A program made the position numbers and the translations under genes. From NCBI GenBank assembly GCA_040880005.1, contig JBBDJG010000012.1, positions 67,658-131,657 on the forward strand: a DNA stretch of 64,000 nt. Direction: 5' to 3'. This DNA comes from JBBDJG01 sp040880005. GTDB taxonomy: Bacteria > Actinomycetota > Thermoleophilia > Solirubrobacterales > JBBDJG01. Positions 41,798-51,173 of the stretch are shown piece by piece; within the stretch, counting starts at the first letter, position 1, and each line of letters opens with the position of its first letter. The notes below the pieces were generated by a model. It saw only the letters and a list, made by a program, of their open reading frames with translations, had not been told where the DNA came from and made no database searches.

Positions 41798-44388
41798 AGA
41801 CTGCCAACACCGACATGGGTGTCGAAGGCTGCGTCGTGGGCGCCGGGGCCGACACAGTCGAACTGGCAAGCGGGACGTACACGCTCACCATCCCCGGGGA
41901 TGGTGAGGACGCGAACGCCAGCGGGGATCTGGACGTAGCCTCAGACCTGACGATCGCGGGTGCCGGCGCCGGGTCGTCTACCGTAAACGGCGCCCAACTC
42001 GACAGGGTGCTTGACATTGCTGGCGCAGACGCAACGGCCGCGATCTCCGCTTTGACGATCCGCGGTGGCATGCGCCCTTTCGTTACCGAGCCGACCCCGG
42101 ATCGCGAGGGTGCCGGAATCCGCAGCCGTGGAGCCACGCTGTCACTCGACGGAGTCACCGTGACCGCCAACTCGGTCGCTGGGGTTGAGGGGGGAAGCAT
42201 CTACAGCAACGGCGTGTTGACGATCGACGGCAGCACAGTAACCGGAAACACTGGTATCAGCCTGGGAGGCGCCGGCGTTCACAGTCAGGCATCGGGAGGG
42301 GCTGCGACGCTCCACATCAACGACAGTACGGTGGTTGGCAACTCGCTAGCCGACATAGTGAACACTGGCGATGCCGGCCCAGCGCTCGCGAACGTGGATG
42401 ACAGCAGCAGCGGGCGCGTCAGCAACCGAGGCCAGCTCGCGGCACTTGTCGTCCAGCGGAGCACGGCAACCACCTTCGGTAATGGCGGGAGCGGGTACGT
42501 GACGGATAGCGCCATCGGTGGCGAAACGGTTTCCTCGGTGATCGGCAACGGCGGCACCCTCGAGCTAGACAACACAACGATCGCCAACGGCGTTTACGGC
42601 GGCATCGCAAACGGAGGGTTCATGACGCTCGAGGGGAGCACCGTCAGCGGAAATGCACATCATGGCATACAAAACGACAGTGGCGGTGTACTAACTCTGA
42701 ACTACAGTACCGTGAGCGGTAATGATGCCGGTGATCTAACGGGCGGCGGCATTTTGAACTCTGGAGAGGCAACACTCAATCACAGTACTGTTGCAGACAA
42801 CTTCTCTTCTGGTGTGGCAGGCGGAATCTTCAACCTCGGCACGCTCACTCTCAACAACAGCACGCTCAGCCGCAACCGTGCAGCGCTCTACGCTGGTGCG
42901 ATCGAGAGCGCGGGCACCCTCGTCCTGAATGGCGCCACGGTCAGTGGGAACAGCGCTCCGGCCTCGGCCGGCGTTCTCGTCACCTCGGGGAACGCCTCCT
43001 TCACTGGCAGCGCGATCACGGGGAACACCGCAAACGGCGCCGGCAACGGAGGCGGCATAGCCGTGGTAAATGCGAGCGTAAGCCTCATGAACACCACCGT
43101 GAGCGCCAACACGGCGAGCAACGGCAACGGAGGCGGCATCTACCAGGCGCAGGGCTCTTTGAGCATCGAGGACAGCACGGTATCCGGCAACGTGGCCCGC
43201 GATCCAGGTGGCGCCGGTGTGGACTTCGGCGAAGGCGCCGGCCTCTGGATCCAAAAGGACGCCACGATGGACGTGCTCGACTCCACGATCTCCGCCAACA
43301 CCTCCGACACCAACGGCGGCGGCATCTGGAGCGCTGGCACCCTCGCCCTTGAGGCCAGCACTGTCTCGGCCAACGTGGGAAGGAACGGCGGCGGGCTTCA
43401 CAACCACGGCGGAACGCTCGACCTCACCAACACGACCGTTACTGGCAACTCCGCAACCCAAGGCGGAGGCATCCTCGACCACGATGTCGCCGGCGGCCCA
43501 AGCGGCGGCACCACCTTGCAAAGCTCCACGATCGCCCAAAACGCCGCCACCTCTACGGGAGGCGGCCTGAAGAACCTTCAGGCTTCGCCACCCAGCGGCC
43601 CCTACGGCAAGATCGCCCTAAAGGACACGATCGTCGCCAACAACGAGGTCAACCAGACCCCAAGCGAATGCGCCGGGCCGATCACCTCGGGCATCGAGGG
43701 CTTCTCGGGCGCCTACAACCTGATCGAGATGATCGACAGCACACCACCACAAGAGTGCACCATCTCGGGCGACACGGCCGGCAATATCACAGGCCAAGAC
43801 CCAAAGCTCGGCCTGCTCGCAGACAACACCGGCCCCACCAAGACCCACATGCTCGCGCTTGGGAGCCCAGCCCTTAACCAGGGAAGCTCGAGCTGCCCGA
43901 CCCAAGACCAGCGCGGCACCTCGAGGCCCCAAGACTTCGCATGCGACATCGGAGCGGTGGAGCGCGACCCGCTGGTGGACCTAGACGCAGACCACGACGG
44001 CTGCGCCGACGATCGGGAGACCGACACAAATGCAGCCCAAGGCGGCCTTCGCGACCCATCCAACTTCTGGGACTTCATGGACGTGCCCACGGGCACAGGC
44101 TTTGCACGCGATAAGAGGGTCAGCGGCGGAGACATAGCGGCGGTCGTTGCCCGCTTTGGATCGAACGACTCCAAGCCGGGCCAGTTCAACAAGCAAAGTG
44201 ACCCGCTCTCGACGCCCAACGCGACGATCCTTCCCTCCGGCGCTCGCGCCAACTACCACCCCGCCTACGACCGCGGCGGCACGATCGTCGGAGGCGACCG
44301 GTGGGACCTAAAGCCCGCCGACGGCTCGATCGCAGGTGGAGACATCTCCGCGACCGTGGCGCAGTTCGGGCACAACTGCGTGGCATGA
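41524..44388 (+). CDS. Secreted CSLREA-domain parallel beta-helix protein A (cluster 2)
   Basis: A 954-aa secreted protein. It has a long basic N-region (about 40 residues), a hydrophobic signal core (LALLGALAAVLLVAAQAQ), a CSLREA-type domain (CALREAIQTAN near residue 87), and some 20 short repeats of the STVSGN type forming a right-handed beta-helix. It ends with the shared module: DADHDGCADDRE, RVSGGDIAAVVARFG, NYHPAYDRGG and GSIAGGDISATVAQFGHNC. GTG 41524 has a GAGGGGGAA ribosome site. The first 274 bp are repeated in the next gene and part of the 3' end is repeated inverted in cluster 1. Extracellular or surface role; no enzyme motif. Confidence 0.88.
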   Translation: MLDLRIRTLGALAGGIARAGHCISMRGSSRPAAQRFRESRWRGRKLALLGALAAVLLVAAQAQIAQAATISVTTTNDELNSDGDCALREAIQTANTDMGVEGCVVGAGADTVELASGTYTLTIPGDGEDANASGDLDVASDLTIAGAGAGSSTVNGAQLDRVLDIAGADATAAISALTIRGGMRPFVTEPTPDREGAGIRSRGATLSLDGVTVTANSVAGVEGGSIYSNGVLTIDGSTVTGNTGISLGGAGVHSQASGGAATLHINDSTVVGNSLADIVNTGDAGPALANVDDSSSGRVSNRGQLAALVVQRSTATTFGNGGSGYVTDSAIGGETVSSVIGNGGTLELDNTTIANGVYGGIANGGFMTLEGSTVSGNAHHGIQNDSGGVLTLNYSTVSGNDAGDLTGGGILNSGEATLNHSTVADNFSSGVAGGIFNLGTLTLNNSTLSRNRAALYAGAIESAGTLVLNGATVSGNSAPASAGVLVTSGNASFTGSAITGNTANGAGNGGGIAVVNASVSLMNTTVSANTASNGNGGGIYQAQGSLSIEDSTVSGNVARDPGGAGVDFGEGAGLWIQKDATMDVLDSTISANTSDTNGGGIWSAGTLALEASTVSANVGRNGGGLHNHGGTLDLTNTTVTGNSATQGGGILDHDVAGGPSGGTTLQSSTIAQNAATSTGGGLKNLQASPPSGPYGKIALKDTIVANNEVNQTPSECAGPITSGIEGFSGAYNLIEMIDSTPPQECTISGDTAGNITGQDPKLGLLADNTGPTKTHMLALGSPALNQGSSSCPTQDQRGTSRPQDFACDIGAVERDPLVDLDADHDGCADDRETDTNAAQGGLRDPSNFWDFMDVPTGTGFARDKRVSGGDIAAVVARFGSNDSKPGQFNKQSDPLSTPNATILPSGARANYHPAYDRGGTIVGGDRWDLKPADGSIAGGDISATVAQFGHNCVA
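43945..44232. repeat. Inverted repeat, right copy (pairs with 14943-15230)
   Basis: Reverse-complement partner of 14943-15230, 288 bp without gaps, 8 mismatches by count, 205 bp perfect (43958-44162). It lies in the part of the beta-helix gene that encodes the C-terminal module, including the first GGDI repeat. Confidence 0.9.
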
Positions 44389-44455
44389 CGAGCAGGGCTA
44401 ACGACAAGCGGAAGACAAGACCGCCACTCAGCGTGCGGAGGAGAGGATCATTCCA

Positions 44456-46891
44456 ATGAGGATTCGCACACGGGGGGGGAGAACCGTGCTCGACCTGAGG
44501 ATTCGCACTTTGGGGGCTCTGTTGGGGGGAATCGCTCGCGCAGGGCACTGCATATCGATGCGCGGTTCGAGCAGACCAGCGGCCCAACGCTTCCGAGAGA
44601 GCAGATGGAGAGGACGAAAGCTGGCCCTCTTGGGAGCGTTGGCCGCCGTTCTTCTGGTCGCGGCGCAGGCCCAGATCGCGCAGGCCGCGACTATCTCCGT
44701 GACTACGACCAACGACGAGCTGAACTCCGACGGCGACTGCGCGCTGCGTGAGGCGATCAAGGCGGCGAACACGGACGTGGCGATCGACGCTTGTGGAACC
44801 GGCAGCGGCCCCGACACGATCGAGGTGCCGGCCGGAACGTATGAGCTCTTGATTTCGCCTTCCTGCCCGCCGCCGCCTATTCCCTGCTTGGAGAACGACG
44901 GGGGAAGCGGCGATCTGGACATCAGATCCGATTTGAGCCTAATCGGCGCCGGTGAACAGACAACCGTGATCGACGGGGGGCAGCTTGACCGGGTGCTGGA
45001 TGTGGGGTGGTCGGCGCCCGGCACCCCCACCCCTGTTGTCGACGTCTCCGAGCTCACGATTCGGAACGGCAGGCGCGTAGACCAAGCGCCATTTTTCGAT
45101 CCTCAAAGGGGCGGCGGCGGCATCCGCAACATTGAGGCTGAGCTGACCCTCGAGAACGTAACGGTAAGCGGCAACGCAAGCACGTTCGGCGGCGGCATCC
45201 TGACTCACCATGGTGGGCTCATCGTCAAGGACAGCACCGTTGCCGACAACTTGGCTACCTACTCAGGCGGCATCGATGCCCGCCTGAGCACGCTTAGCCT
45301 CGAGCGCGCCACTGTAAGCAACAACATCGCAGACTATGGGCCCGGCGGCGTCCTTACATACATCTCAGTCGCGGCAACGATTAGAAGCAGCACTGTAAGC
45401 GATAACACTGCCAGCGTTATAGCAGGGGGCATCTACAACTCCGTTGATTCCAGTCTCACCCTCCGGGATACGACCATTATTCGCAACGACGTCACGAATC
45501 CGGGTGGCAGCGAGCTGGGAGACGGCGGCGGAATCTACAACACCGAGGGAGCGGTGCTTGCCGTGCGCAACAGCACCGTGAGCTTGAACACAGCCCAGCG
45601 CGGGAGCGGGGGCGGAATCTACGCAGCGAGCCGGGGATCCGTAACCCTCAGGGACAGCGTCGTTATCGGGAACAGGGTGATGGCACCGTCCGGCGTCACT
45701 GTCGACGAAGGTGAGGGCGGCGGTTTCTGGGTCCAGAAGGACGCCACGCTCAGTGCAGCCAACACGAGAATCGCCGGCAACTCCGCCGACACGAACGGGG
45801 GCGGCGCCTGGAGCGCCGGAACACTTGCCCTGAACTCCAGCACGGTCGACGGCAATGTGGGCACGAACGGCGGAGGACTACACAACCATGGCGGGAAGCT
45901 CGATCTAGAGAACACGACCGTAAGCGGCAATCAGGCCACTCAGGGCGGGGGCATGCTGGACCACAAGACCCAGGACGGCCTGAACGCCGGTACCACCGCC
46001 AAGAGCAGCACGATCGCAGCCAACACGGCCAGCTCAAAGGGAGGCGGCATCCTCAGCTTCCACACGGCCAGCGGCGACGGATATGTCGACCTGGAGAACA
46101 CGATCGTCGCTGACAACACGCTCAACGGGAGCCCAAGCGACTGCGACGGTCCGATCACCTCCCAGGGACACAACGTGAACAGCGACGAGAGCTGCGGACT
46201 TGCGGGCGGTGGCGACATCAGCAGTGCCGATCCGTTGCTTGGTCCGCTCGCTGACAACGGCGGCCCGACTGAGACGCACTACTTGTTGCCGGGAAGCCCA
46301 GCCATAGATGTCGGCGTCTGTCCTCCGAACACAGACCAACGCGGCATCCCTCGGCCCCAAGGCGCAGGCTGTGACATCGGTGCGATCGAGCTCTGCCCCG
46401 CGGAGGACAAGGACTGCGATGGTCTTTCCCATGAGGAAGAGCTCCAGTTCGGCACGGATCCGCTGAATCCCAACACCGACTCCGACAGTTGCGGCGACGG
46501 CGTAGAGTTGGGTCCAGACCCGGCTGAGGGTGGAAAACGCGACCCGCTCAACTTCTGGGACTTCATGGACGTGCCCACGGGCACTTTGCTTGCCAGGGAC
46601 AAGAGTGTTTCGGGGGGAGACATCAGCGCGGTCGTCGCGCGTTTTGGCTCGAGCGACTCGGCGCCCGGTGACTTCGACCGGGACAGCGATCCGCTGTCGA
46701 CGCCAAACGCGACGGTCTCACCCTCGGGCGCTCGCTCCAACTACCACCCCGCCTACGACCGCGGCGGCACGATCGTCGGAGGTGACCCGTGGGACCTGAA
46801 GCCCGCCGACGGCTCGATCGCAGGTGGGGACATCTCGGCCGCGGTGGTGCAGTTCGGGCATAACTGCGTCCATGCCGCGCAGGGCTCGTGA
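44456..46891 (+). CDS. Secreted CSLREA-domain parallel beta-helix protein B (cluster 2)
   Basis: An 811-aa secreted protein, paralogue of the preceding gene's product. From ATG 44456 (GGAGGAGAGG ribosome site) it starts MRIRTRGG and then repeats the same leader; GTG at 44486 is the alternative start matching the first gene. It has the signal core, the CSLREA domain, beta-helix repeats, a second calcium-type segment DKDCDGLSHEEE and TDSDSCGDGVE near the C-terminus, and the shared module ending GSIAGGDISAAVVQFGHNC. It lies 67 bp after the first gene without a visible promoter, so they form an operon. Function unknown. Confidence 0.87.
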   Translation: MRIRTRGGRTVLDLRIRTLGALLGGIARAGHCISMRGSSRPAAQRFRESRWRGRKLALLGALAAVLLVAAQAQIAQAATISVTTTNDELNSDGDCALREAIKAANTDVAIDACGTGSGPDTIEVPAGTYELLISPSCPPPPIPCLENDGGSGDLDIRSDLSLIGAGEQTTVIDGGQLDRVLDVGWSAPGTPTPVVDVSELTIRNGRRVDQAPFFDPQRGGGGIRNIEAELTLENVTVSGNASTFGGGILTHHGGLIVKDSTVADNLATYSGGIDARLSTLSLERATVSNNIADYGPGGVLTYISVAATIRSSTVSDNTASVIAGGIYNSVDSSLTLRDTTIIRNDVTNPGGSELGDGGGIYNTEGAVLAVRNSTVSLNTAQRGSGGGIYAASRGSVTLRDSVVIGNRVMAPSGVTVDEGEGGGFWVQKDATLSAANTRIAGNSADTNGGGAWSAGTLALNSSTVDGNVGTNGGGLHNHGGKLDLENTTVSGNQATQGGGMLDHKTQDGLNAGTTAKSSTIAANTASSKGGGILSFHTASGDGYVDLENTIVADNTLNGSPSDCDGPITSQGHNVNSDESCGLAGGGDISSADPLLGPLADNGGPTETHYLLPGSPAIDVGVCPPNTDQRGIPRPQGAGCDIGAIELCPAEDKDCDGLSHEEELQFGTDPLNPNTDSDSCGDGVELGPDPAEGGKRDPLNFWDFMDVPTGTLLARDKSVSGGDISAVVARFGSSDSAPGDFDRDSDPLSTPNATVSPSGARSNYHPAYDRGGTIVGGDPWDLKPADGSIAGGDISAAVVQFGHNCVHAAQGS
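44486..44759 (+). repeat. Direct repeat, second copy (pairs with 41524-41797)
   Basis: Second copy of the 274-bp repeat described at 41524, including a perfect run of 225 bp (44524-44748). It encodes the leader and signal region of the second beta-helix protein. Recombination between the copies would delete about 3 kb and join the two genes in frame. Confidence 0.92.
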
Positions 46892-46944
46892 GACTCGAAA
46901 AGACAAGACCCGACTCGACCGACAGAGAGAAAGGACCACTCCAA

Positions 46945-48156
46945 ATGAGGATTCGCACCACTCGTGCCCCGTTCACATCTGTTCTTGCGCTCGCAGCACT
47001 GCTGTCGATCTCATGCGCCACCTCTGCGATCGCACACCCCGGAGGACACTCGGGCGACGGCAGGGACGACAGCGTCGGCGAGCTTCTCGTCACGGCAATT
47101 CCTTCCGGCGCCGAACCGGGTGCCTACGCCATGTGCAGAGGGACGGTCGAGGTGAACGCGGACAACGGCAACTCGGTCGTGAGCCGCCTGTTCTGCATGA
47201 TCGATGCCTACGAGCCCATAGTGCTCAACCAGTTCGTTGCCGTCAACCCGCAGGAGGCAGGCGCCAGTCTCAATCCGCCCGTGCAGAGCACCTCTTTCTG
47301 CCCCCCGGCCCCGATCAGTCAGTGCGGCGACGGGGTCGAGGGCTCGCCGCCTCCCGTCGAGTGGTCCTGGCCGGGCGTTCCGGCGCCGCGACCTCCGGCC
47401 AGCGGGCTGTTCGCGGACGTGGACAGCACTCACGTCGTGCTGTCCGGCCCGGGGAACTTCTACGACCCCGATCACGGCGGGCCCGACGGCGAGGTTCACA
47501 TTCAGGGCTGCTACGGCGTTCTGGAGCAGGAGTTCGTGGGTCCGTACATGTACGCGAAGGCAATCTTGCCCGTCGACCAGACCCAGCCCACGGCCGCCGG
47601 CACGGTGGACCTCTGGATAGGTCGGTCCGACTGCAGCGAACCGTCTGGGGATCCTCCCTTGCCGCCGTTTGGCTTCGCCGATGCGGGATTCACGCTGACG
47701 GAGTGGGATCACACGACCGGCATGCCTCCCGCGCAGCAGTACGACTACGACCGCGACGGCTGTTCGGAGACTCAGGAGCTGCGGAACACCCCTGCCACAG
47801 GCGGCCTGCGCGACCCGTTCAACCCCTGGGACTTGTTCGACGTTCCCACGCCCGCGAGCGGCAAGCTCCAACGAGACCGCGCGGTAAGCGGTAGCGACAT
47901 CTCCGCGATCGTCGGCCGCTTCGGCGCAACCGACACAATGGCGGGTGACTTCGATCGCTACAGCGACGTGAGCCTGGAGCCGAATCCCGCGATCTTGCCT
48001 CCCGGCGCCCGTGCCAACTACCACCCGGCCTATGACAGGGGCGGGTCCCTGATCGGCTCGAACCCATGGAACCTGAGGCCGCCTAACGGCGCCATCTCAG
48101 GCGGCGACATCGCTGCCGTGGTGGTGCAGTTCGGTCACAACTGCCTGGCGAGCTGA
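46945..48156 (+). CDS. Secreted MRIRTR-family protein with GGDI C-terminal module (cluster 2)
   Basis: A 403-aa secreted protein and paralogue of the 408-aa protein in cluster 1. It begins MRIRTT and has a signal peptide (about residues 12-29). The unique domain shows PGAYAMCRGT, SRLFCMIDA, ASGLFADVDST, GPGNFYDPD, GPYMYAKAI and LWIGRSDC, matching cluster 1 blocks. The module follows with DYDRDGCSETQE, WDLFDVPT, AVSGSDISAIVGRFG, NYHPAYDRGG and AISGGDIAAVVVQFGHNC. ATG 46945 has an AGAGAAAGGA ribosome site. It is third in the cluster 2 operon, 53 bp after the second beta-helix gene, while in cluster 1 its counterpart comes first. Confidence 0.86.
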   Translation: MRIRTTRAPFTSVLALAALLSISCATSAIAHPGGHSGDGRDDSVGELLVTAIPSGAEPGAYAMCRGTVEVNADNGNSVVSRLFCMIDAYEPIVLNQFVAVNPQEAGASLNPPVQSTSFCPPAPISQCGDGVEGSPPPVEWSWPGVPAPRPPASGLFADVDSTHVVLSGPGNFYDPDHGGPDGEVHIQGCYGVLEQEFVGPYMYAKAILPVDQTQPTAAGTVDLWIGRSDCSEPSGDPPLPPFGFADAGFTLTEWDHTTGMPPAQQYDYDRDGCSETQELRNTPATGGLRDPFNPWDLFDVPTPASGKLQRDRAVSGSDISAIVGRFGATDTMAGDFDRYSDVSLEPNPAILPPGARANYHPAYDRGGSLIGSNPWNLRPPNGAISGGDIAAVVVQFGHNCLAS

Positions 48157-48177
48157 TCAACACCGCGCTGGCAGGCA

Positions 48178-49644
48178 TCAGTCCCAAGGGACCAAGGAAG
48201 GTTCCTCCGAGCGTCCCACCACCAGGTGCCTCCCGTCCATCGCCGGATCGCGCTCGGGGAAGTCGAAGCGCAGGTGGCAGCCCCTGCTCTCGCGCCGACG
48301 CAGCGCGGTTGCGCCGATCATGCGGGCGACCACGTCGGGGCTCTGCGCGAGCTGGCGCAACCCTTGCTCGTCGCGCAGCAGTCCGGCGTGGTTCCACAGC
48401 GAGCGCCTAACCTCCTCGCTCGGTTGCATCGCGACCGCGCCCGACGGGGCCGAAGCAGGATCCGGGCGCTGCGAGGCCGGCTCCGCCGCCGCCGCCAGCG
48501 CCGCGCGCCGTCCGAACACGAAACACTCCGAGAGCGAGTTCGATGCGAGCCGGTTGGCGCCGTGGACCCCGGTGGAAGCTGATTCGCCCACCGCGTAGAG
48601 GCCGCGTAGCGACGAGCGCGCATGCTCGTCGGTGGCGATACCGCCGATCGTGTAGTGGGCGGCCGGCGACACCGGGATCGGCTGGCGCGTCGGATCGATT
48701 CCGGCTCCGGCAAGCTCTTCATAGATGTTCGGGAAGCGAGCGGGGTCGAGACTGCGCATATCCAGCAGCACGTGATCCTCCCCGGAGTCGCGCAACCGTT
48801 CCCCGATCGCCCGTGCGACCTCGTCGCGCGGAGCAAGCTCGTCGACGAACCGCTCGCCGGCGCTCGTTACGAGCTTCGCGCCCTCCCCGCGAACGGCCTC
48901 GGTGATCAGGAATCCGTCCAACTCTCCCTCGAGCGACAGCGCTGTCGGGTGGAACTGGCAGAACTCGAGATCGGCAAGCTCGGCTCCCGCGTCGAGGCCC
49001 AGGCGCATGCCGGCGCCTACGGCTCCTCGCGGATTCGTTGTGCGCTGCCACATCGCGGCCCCGCCGCCGGCGGCGAGCACCGTCGTCGCGGCGCCGATCG
49101 GACCGGCGTCGCTCGCAAGTCCGGCGCAGCGGTCGTCGACGACCCACAGTCGAGATGCCGAGCATCGCTCGAACACCGTGATGCGCTCGTGGGCTGCGAC
49201 CAGATCTGCAAGCTGCACCGTGATGTATCGACCGGTGGCGCTTCCTCCGGCGTGCACTATCCGGCGTCGAGAGTGACCGCCTTCCAGGCCCAGCATCAGA
49301 GCCCCGGTCTCGTCAGCGTCGAACTGCATGCCGCGCTGCTCGAGCTCGCGCAGGCGCTCGGGAGCCTCGTCGCAGAGAATTCGCGCACGTGAGGATGCGG
49401 TCGCTCCGCGCCCTGCCGCAATCGTGTCGCGCAGGTGCAGCTCCGTGTCGTCGTCGGGGCCGATCGCCGCGGCCAGCCCGCCCTGGGCCCAGTAGCTGGC
49501 CGACTGTGGCAGGGGCGAACTCGACACCAGCGCGACGTTCGCGCCGCACTCGGCCGCCACCAATGACGTGTACAAGCCCGCGGCGCCGGCGCCGATCACG
49601 GCCACGTCGAAGCTCAGCTGCCGGGGGAGGGCGGGGGCCGTCAC
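48178..49644 (-). CDS. nadB: L-aspartate oxidase
   Basis: A 488-aa flavoprotein converting L-aspartate to iminoaspartate, the first step of de novo NAD synthesis. Seen: FAD motif VIGAGAAGLYTSLVA near residue 16, SYWAQGGLAAAIG near 49, EFCQFHPTAL near 230, and the C-terminal helical domain with RRSLWNHAGLLRDEQG. HYTIGGIATDEHARSSLRG marks the substrate loop. The start is GTG 49644. It does not have nadA or nadC next to it in this window. Divergent from the HDAC-like gene over 52 bp. Confidence 0.94.
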   Translation of the reverse strand: MTAPALPRQLSFDVAVIGAGAAGLYTSLVAAECGANVALVSSSPLPQSASYWAQGGLAAAIGPDDDTELHLRDTIAAGRGATASSRARILCDEAPERLRELEQRGMQFDADETGALMLGLEGGHSRRRIVHAGGSATGRYITVQLADLVAAHERITVFERCSASRLWVVDDRCAGLASDAGPIGAATTVLAAGGGAAMWQRTTNPRGAVGAGMRLGLDAGAELADLEFCQFHPTALSLEGELDGFLITEAVRGEGAKLVTSAGERFVDELAPRDEVARAIGERLRDSGEDHVLLDMRSLDPARFPNIYEELAGAGIDPTRQPIPVSPAAHYTIGGIATDEHARSSLRGLYAVGESASTGVHGANRLASNSLSECFVFGRRAALAAAAEPASQRPDPASAPSGAVAMQPSEEVRRSLWNHAGLLRDEQGLRQLAQSPDVVARMIGATALRRRESRGCHLRFDFPERDPAMDGRHLVVGRSEEPSLVPWD

Positions 49645-49696
49645 GGGGGCAGTACGGTATCCGCCCCGGTCATCGGGACGCCTTCGTCTCGGTTCG

Positions 49697-50722
49697 ATGG
49701 GAGAGGCCTTGGACCGCTACGTCTACCTCCATCATGCATCGTCGCTCGAGCACGACACGGGCGCGCATCCCGAATGTGCCGCGAGGATCGAGGCGATCGA
49801 GTGTCGCCTGGAGCGCGACGACTGGCTCGGCTTCGATCGCGAGCAGGCCCCGGCGGTAGCTCGTGAGACGCTGGAAGCGGTTCACCCGGCCCCCTACGTG
49901 GATTCGATTGAGTCGATCGCTCGAAGCGGCGGTGGCATGCTCGACATGGACACGATCGCCTCGTCGGGGTCCTTCGACGCAGCGCTGCACTCGGCGGGCG
50001 CGGCTGTGCACGCGGTCGATCTGCTGATCGAGCGCCAGGCGGGGGTAGCGTTCTGCGCGCTTCGACCGCCGGGCCATCACGCCGAGCCGGCGCAGTCGAT
50101 GGGCTTCTGCCTGTTCAACAACGTCGCGGTGGCGGCGCAGCACGCGCTCACGCAGGAGGGGATGGAGCGGGTGCTGGTGCTCGACTGGGACGTGCATCAC
50201 GGCAACGGCACCAACGACATCTTCTACGGAACGGATTCGGTGCTCTACATCAGCATTCACCAATCGCCGCTCTATCCCGGGACGGGCGCGGTCGAAGACA
50301 TCGGCGTCGGCGACGGCGAGGGGTTCACCGTCAACCTTCCCGTTCCCGCCGGCTCGGGCGAGGCGACCTACCTTAGTCTGTTCGCGCAGGTGATCGCGCC
50401 GATCGCCCGCCTCTACCGGCCGCAGTTGCTGCTCGTGTCGGCTGGATACGATGCGCACCGCGACGACCCGCTCGCGGATTGCGAGCTGACCGAGGAGAGC
50501 TACGGAGCGCTCGCGTCGGGAATGCGAGCGCTGTCCGACGAGCTGGACGCTCCGCTCGGGTTCGTGCTCGAAGGAGGTTACGACTTGAACGCGCTGTCCG
50601 AAGCCGTCGCGACCACGATGCGCGGAGCCCAGCGCCCCCAAGCTGTGATCAGCGACGGGCGCGACGAGACTGTTGGCACTGCGCTCGAGCACCACGGCCG
50701 CTGGTGGCCAGATTTGGCCTGA
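49697..50722 (+). CDS. Histone-deacetylase-family metal-dependent hydrolase
   Basis: A 341-aa protein of the HDAC/AcuC/acetylpolyamine amidohydrolase family. Zinc-site sequences are clear: RPPGHHAEPAQSMGFCLFNN near residue 118-137 and LDWDVHHGNGTNDIFY near 163-178, followed by VSAGYDAHRDDPLA near 255 and VLEGGYDL near 290. Bacterial members deacetylate acetyl-CoA synthetase, polyamines or small amides; which one applies here is unknown. ATG at 49697 gives the standard family length. Divergent from nadB. Confidence 0.92.
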   Translation: MGEALDRYVYLHHASSLEHDTGAHPECAARIEAIECRLERDDWLGFDREQAPAVARETLEAVHPAPYVDSIESIARSGGGMLDMDTIASSGSFDAALHSAGAAVHAVDLLIERQAGVAFCALRPPGHHAEPAQSMGFCLFNNVAVAAQHALTQEGMERVLVLDWDVHHGNGTNDIFYGTDSVLYISIHQSPLYPGTGAVEDIGVGDGEGFTVNLPVPAGSGEATYLSLFAQVIAPIARLYRPQLLLVSAGYDAHRDDPLADCELTEESYGALASGMRALSDELDAPLGFVLEGGYDLNALSEAVATTMRGAQRPQAVISDGRDETVGTALEHHGRWWPDLA

Positions 50723-50832
50723 CGCCATCCTTGACGTTCGCGGCGTCGAATCTTGACTTTCAGGTCTGGATACGTGTGTGAATGACCATCACGCTCGCAT
50801 CCTCTGCAACCACACCAGACAGGGAGGTCCTC

Positions 50833-51075
50833 GTGTACGAGACGATCGGCTACGTGCAGGCGTGGGTTGGCGAGCTGACATGTCGGCGTCGCCGCGCCGG
50901 CGCGGGTCAGCGTGGCCAGGGAACGGTCGAGTACGTCGGGCTCGTGACTTTGATCGCGGTCGTGATGTTCGGCGTAATCGCGGCGATGAAGAGCTACAAG
51001 ATGACCGAGGGGCAGCAGCTCGCGTTGCTGTTGGTCAAGAAGATCGAAGAGGCCGTGAAGCAGGTGCGCTACTAG
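50833..51075 (+). CDS. Flp/class III pilin-like small membrane protein
   Basis: An 80-aa protein with a short basic leader (CRRRRAGAGQRGQG) before GTVEYVGLVTLIAVVMFGVIAA, a hydrophobic segment with Glu at position 5 after Gly. This is the hallmark of Flp- or TadE-type pre-pilins cleaved at the G/T or G/x site. GTG 50833 is chosen over ATG 50782 because it has an excellent AGGGAGG ribosome site 5 nt upstream. No tad or cpa genes are in view, so it is an orphan pilin-like gene, perhaps a minor pilin. Confidence 0.75.
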   Translation: MYETIGYVQAWVGELTCRRRRAGAGQRGQGTVEYVGLVTLIAVVMFGVIAAMKSYKMTEGQQLALLLVKKIEEAVKQVRY

Positions 51076-51173
51076 AGAAAGCCGGAGCTCCGCGGGGCGG
51101 CGATTGGTCGTCGCCGTCCCGCCCACGCCAGGTAGCATGCTGCGACTGTCGTGGGGCGACGAGGGAGGCTTGG

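Noticed and set aside
42180..43560. Possible DNA satellite or CRISPR-like repetition in the beta-helix genes
   Set aside because: The periodicity is in the protein (STVSGN-type turns); the DNA units differ in length and sequence and there are no regular spacers.
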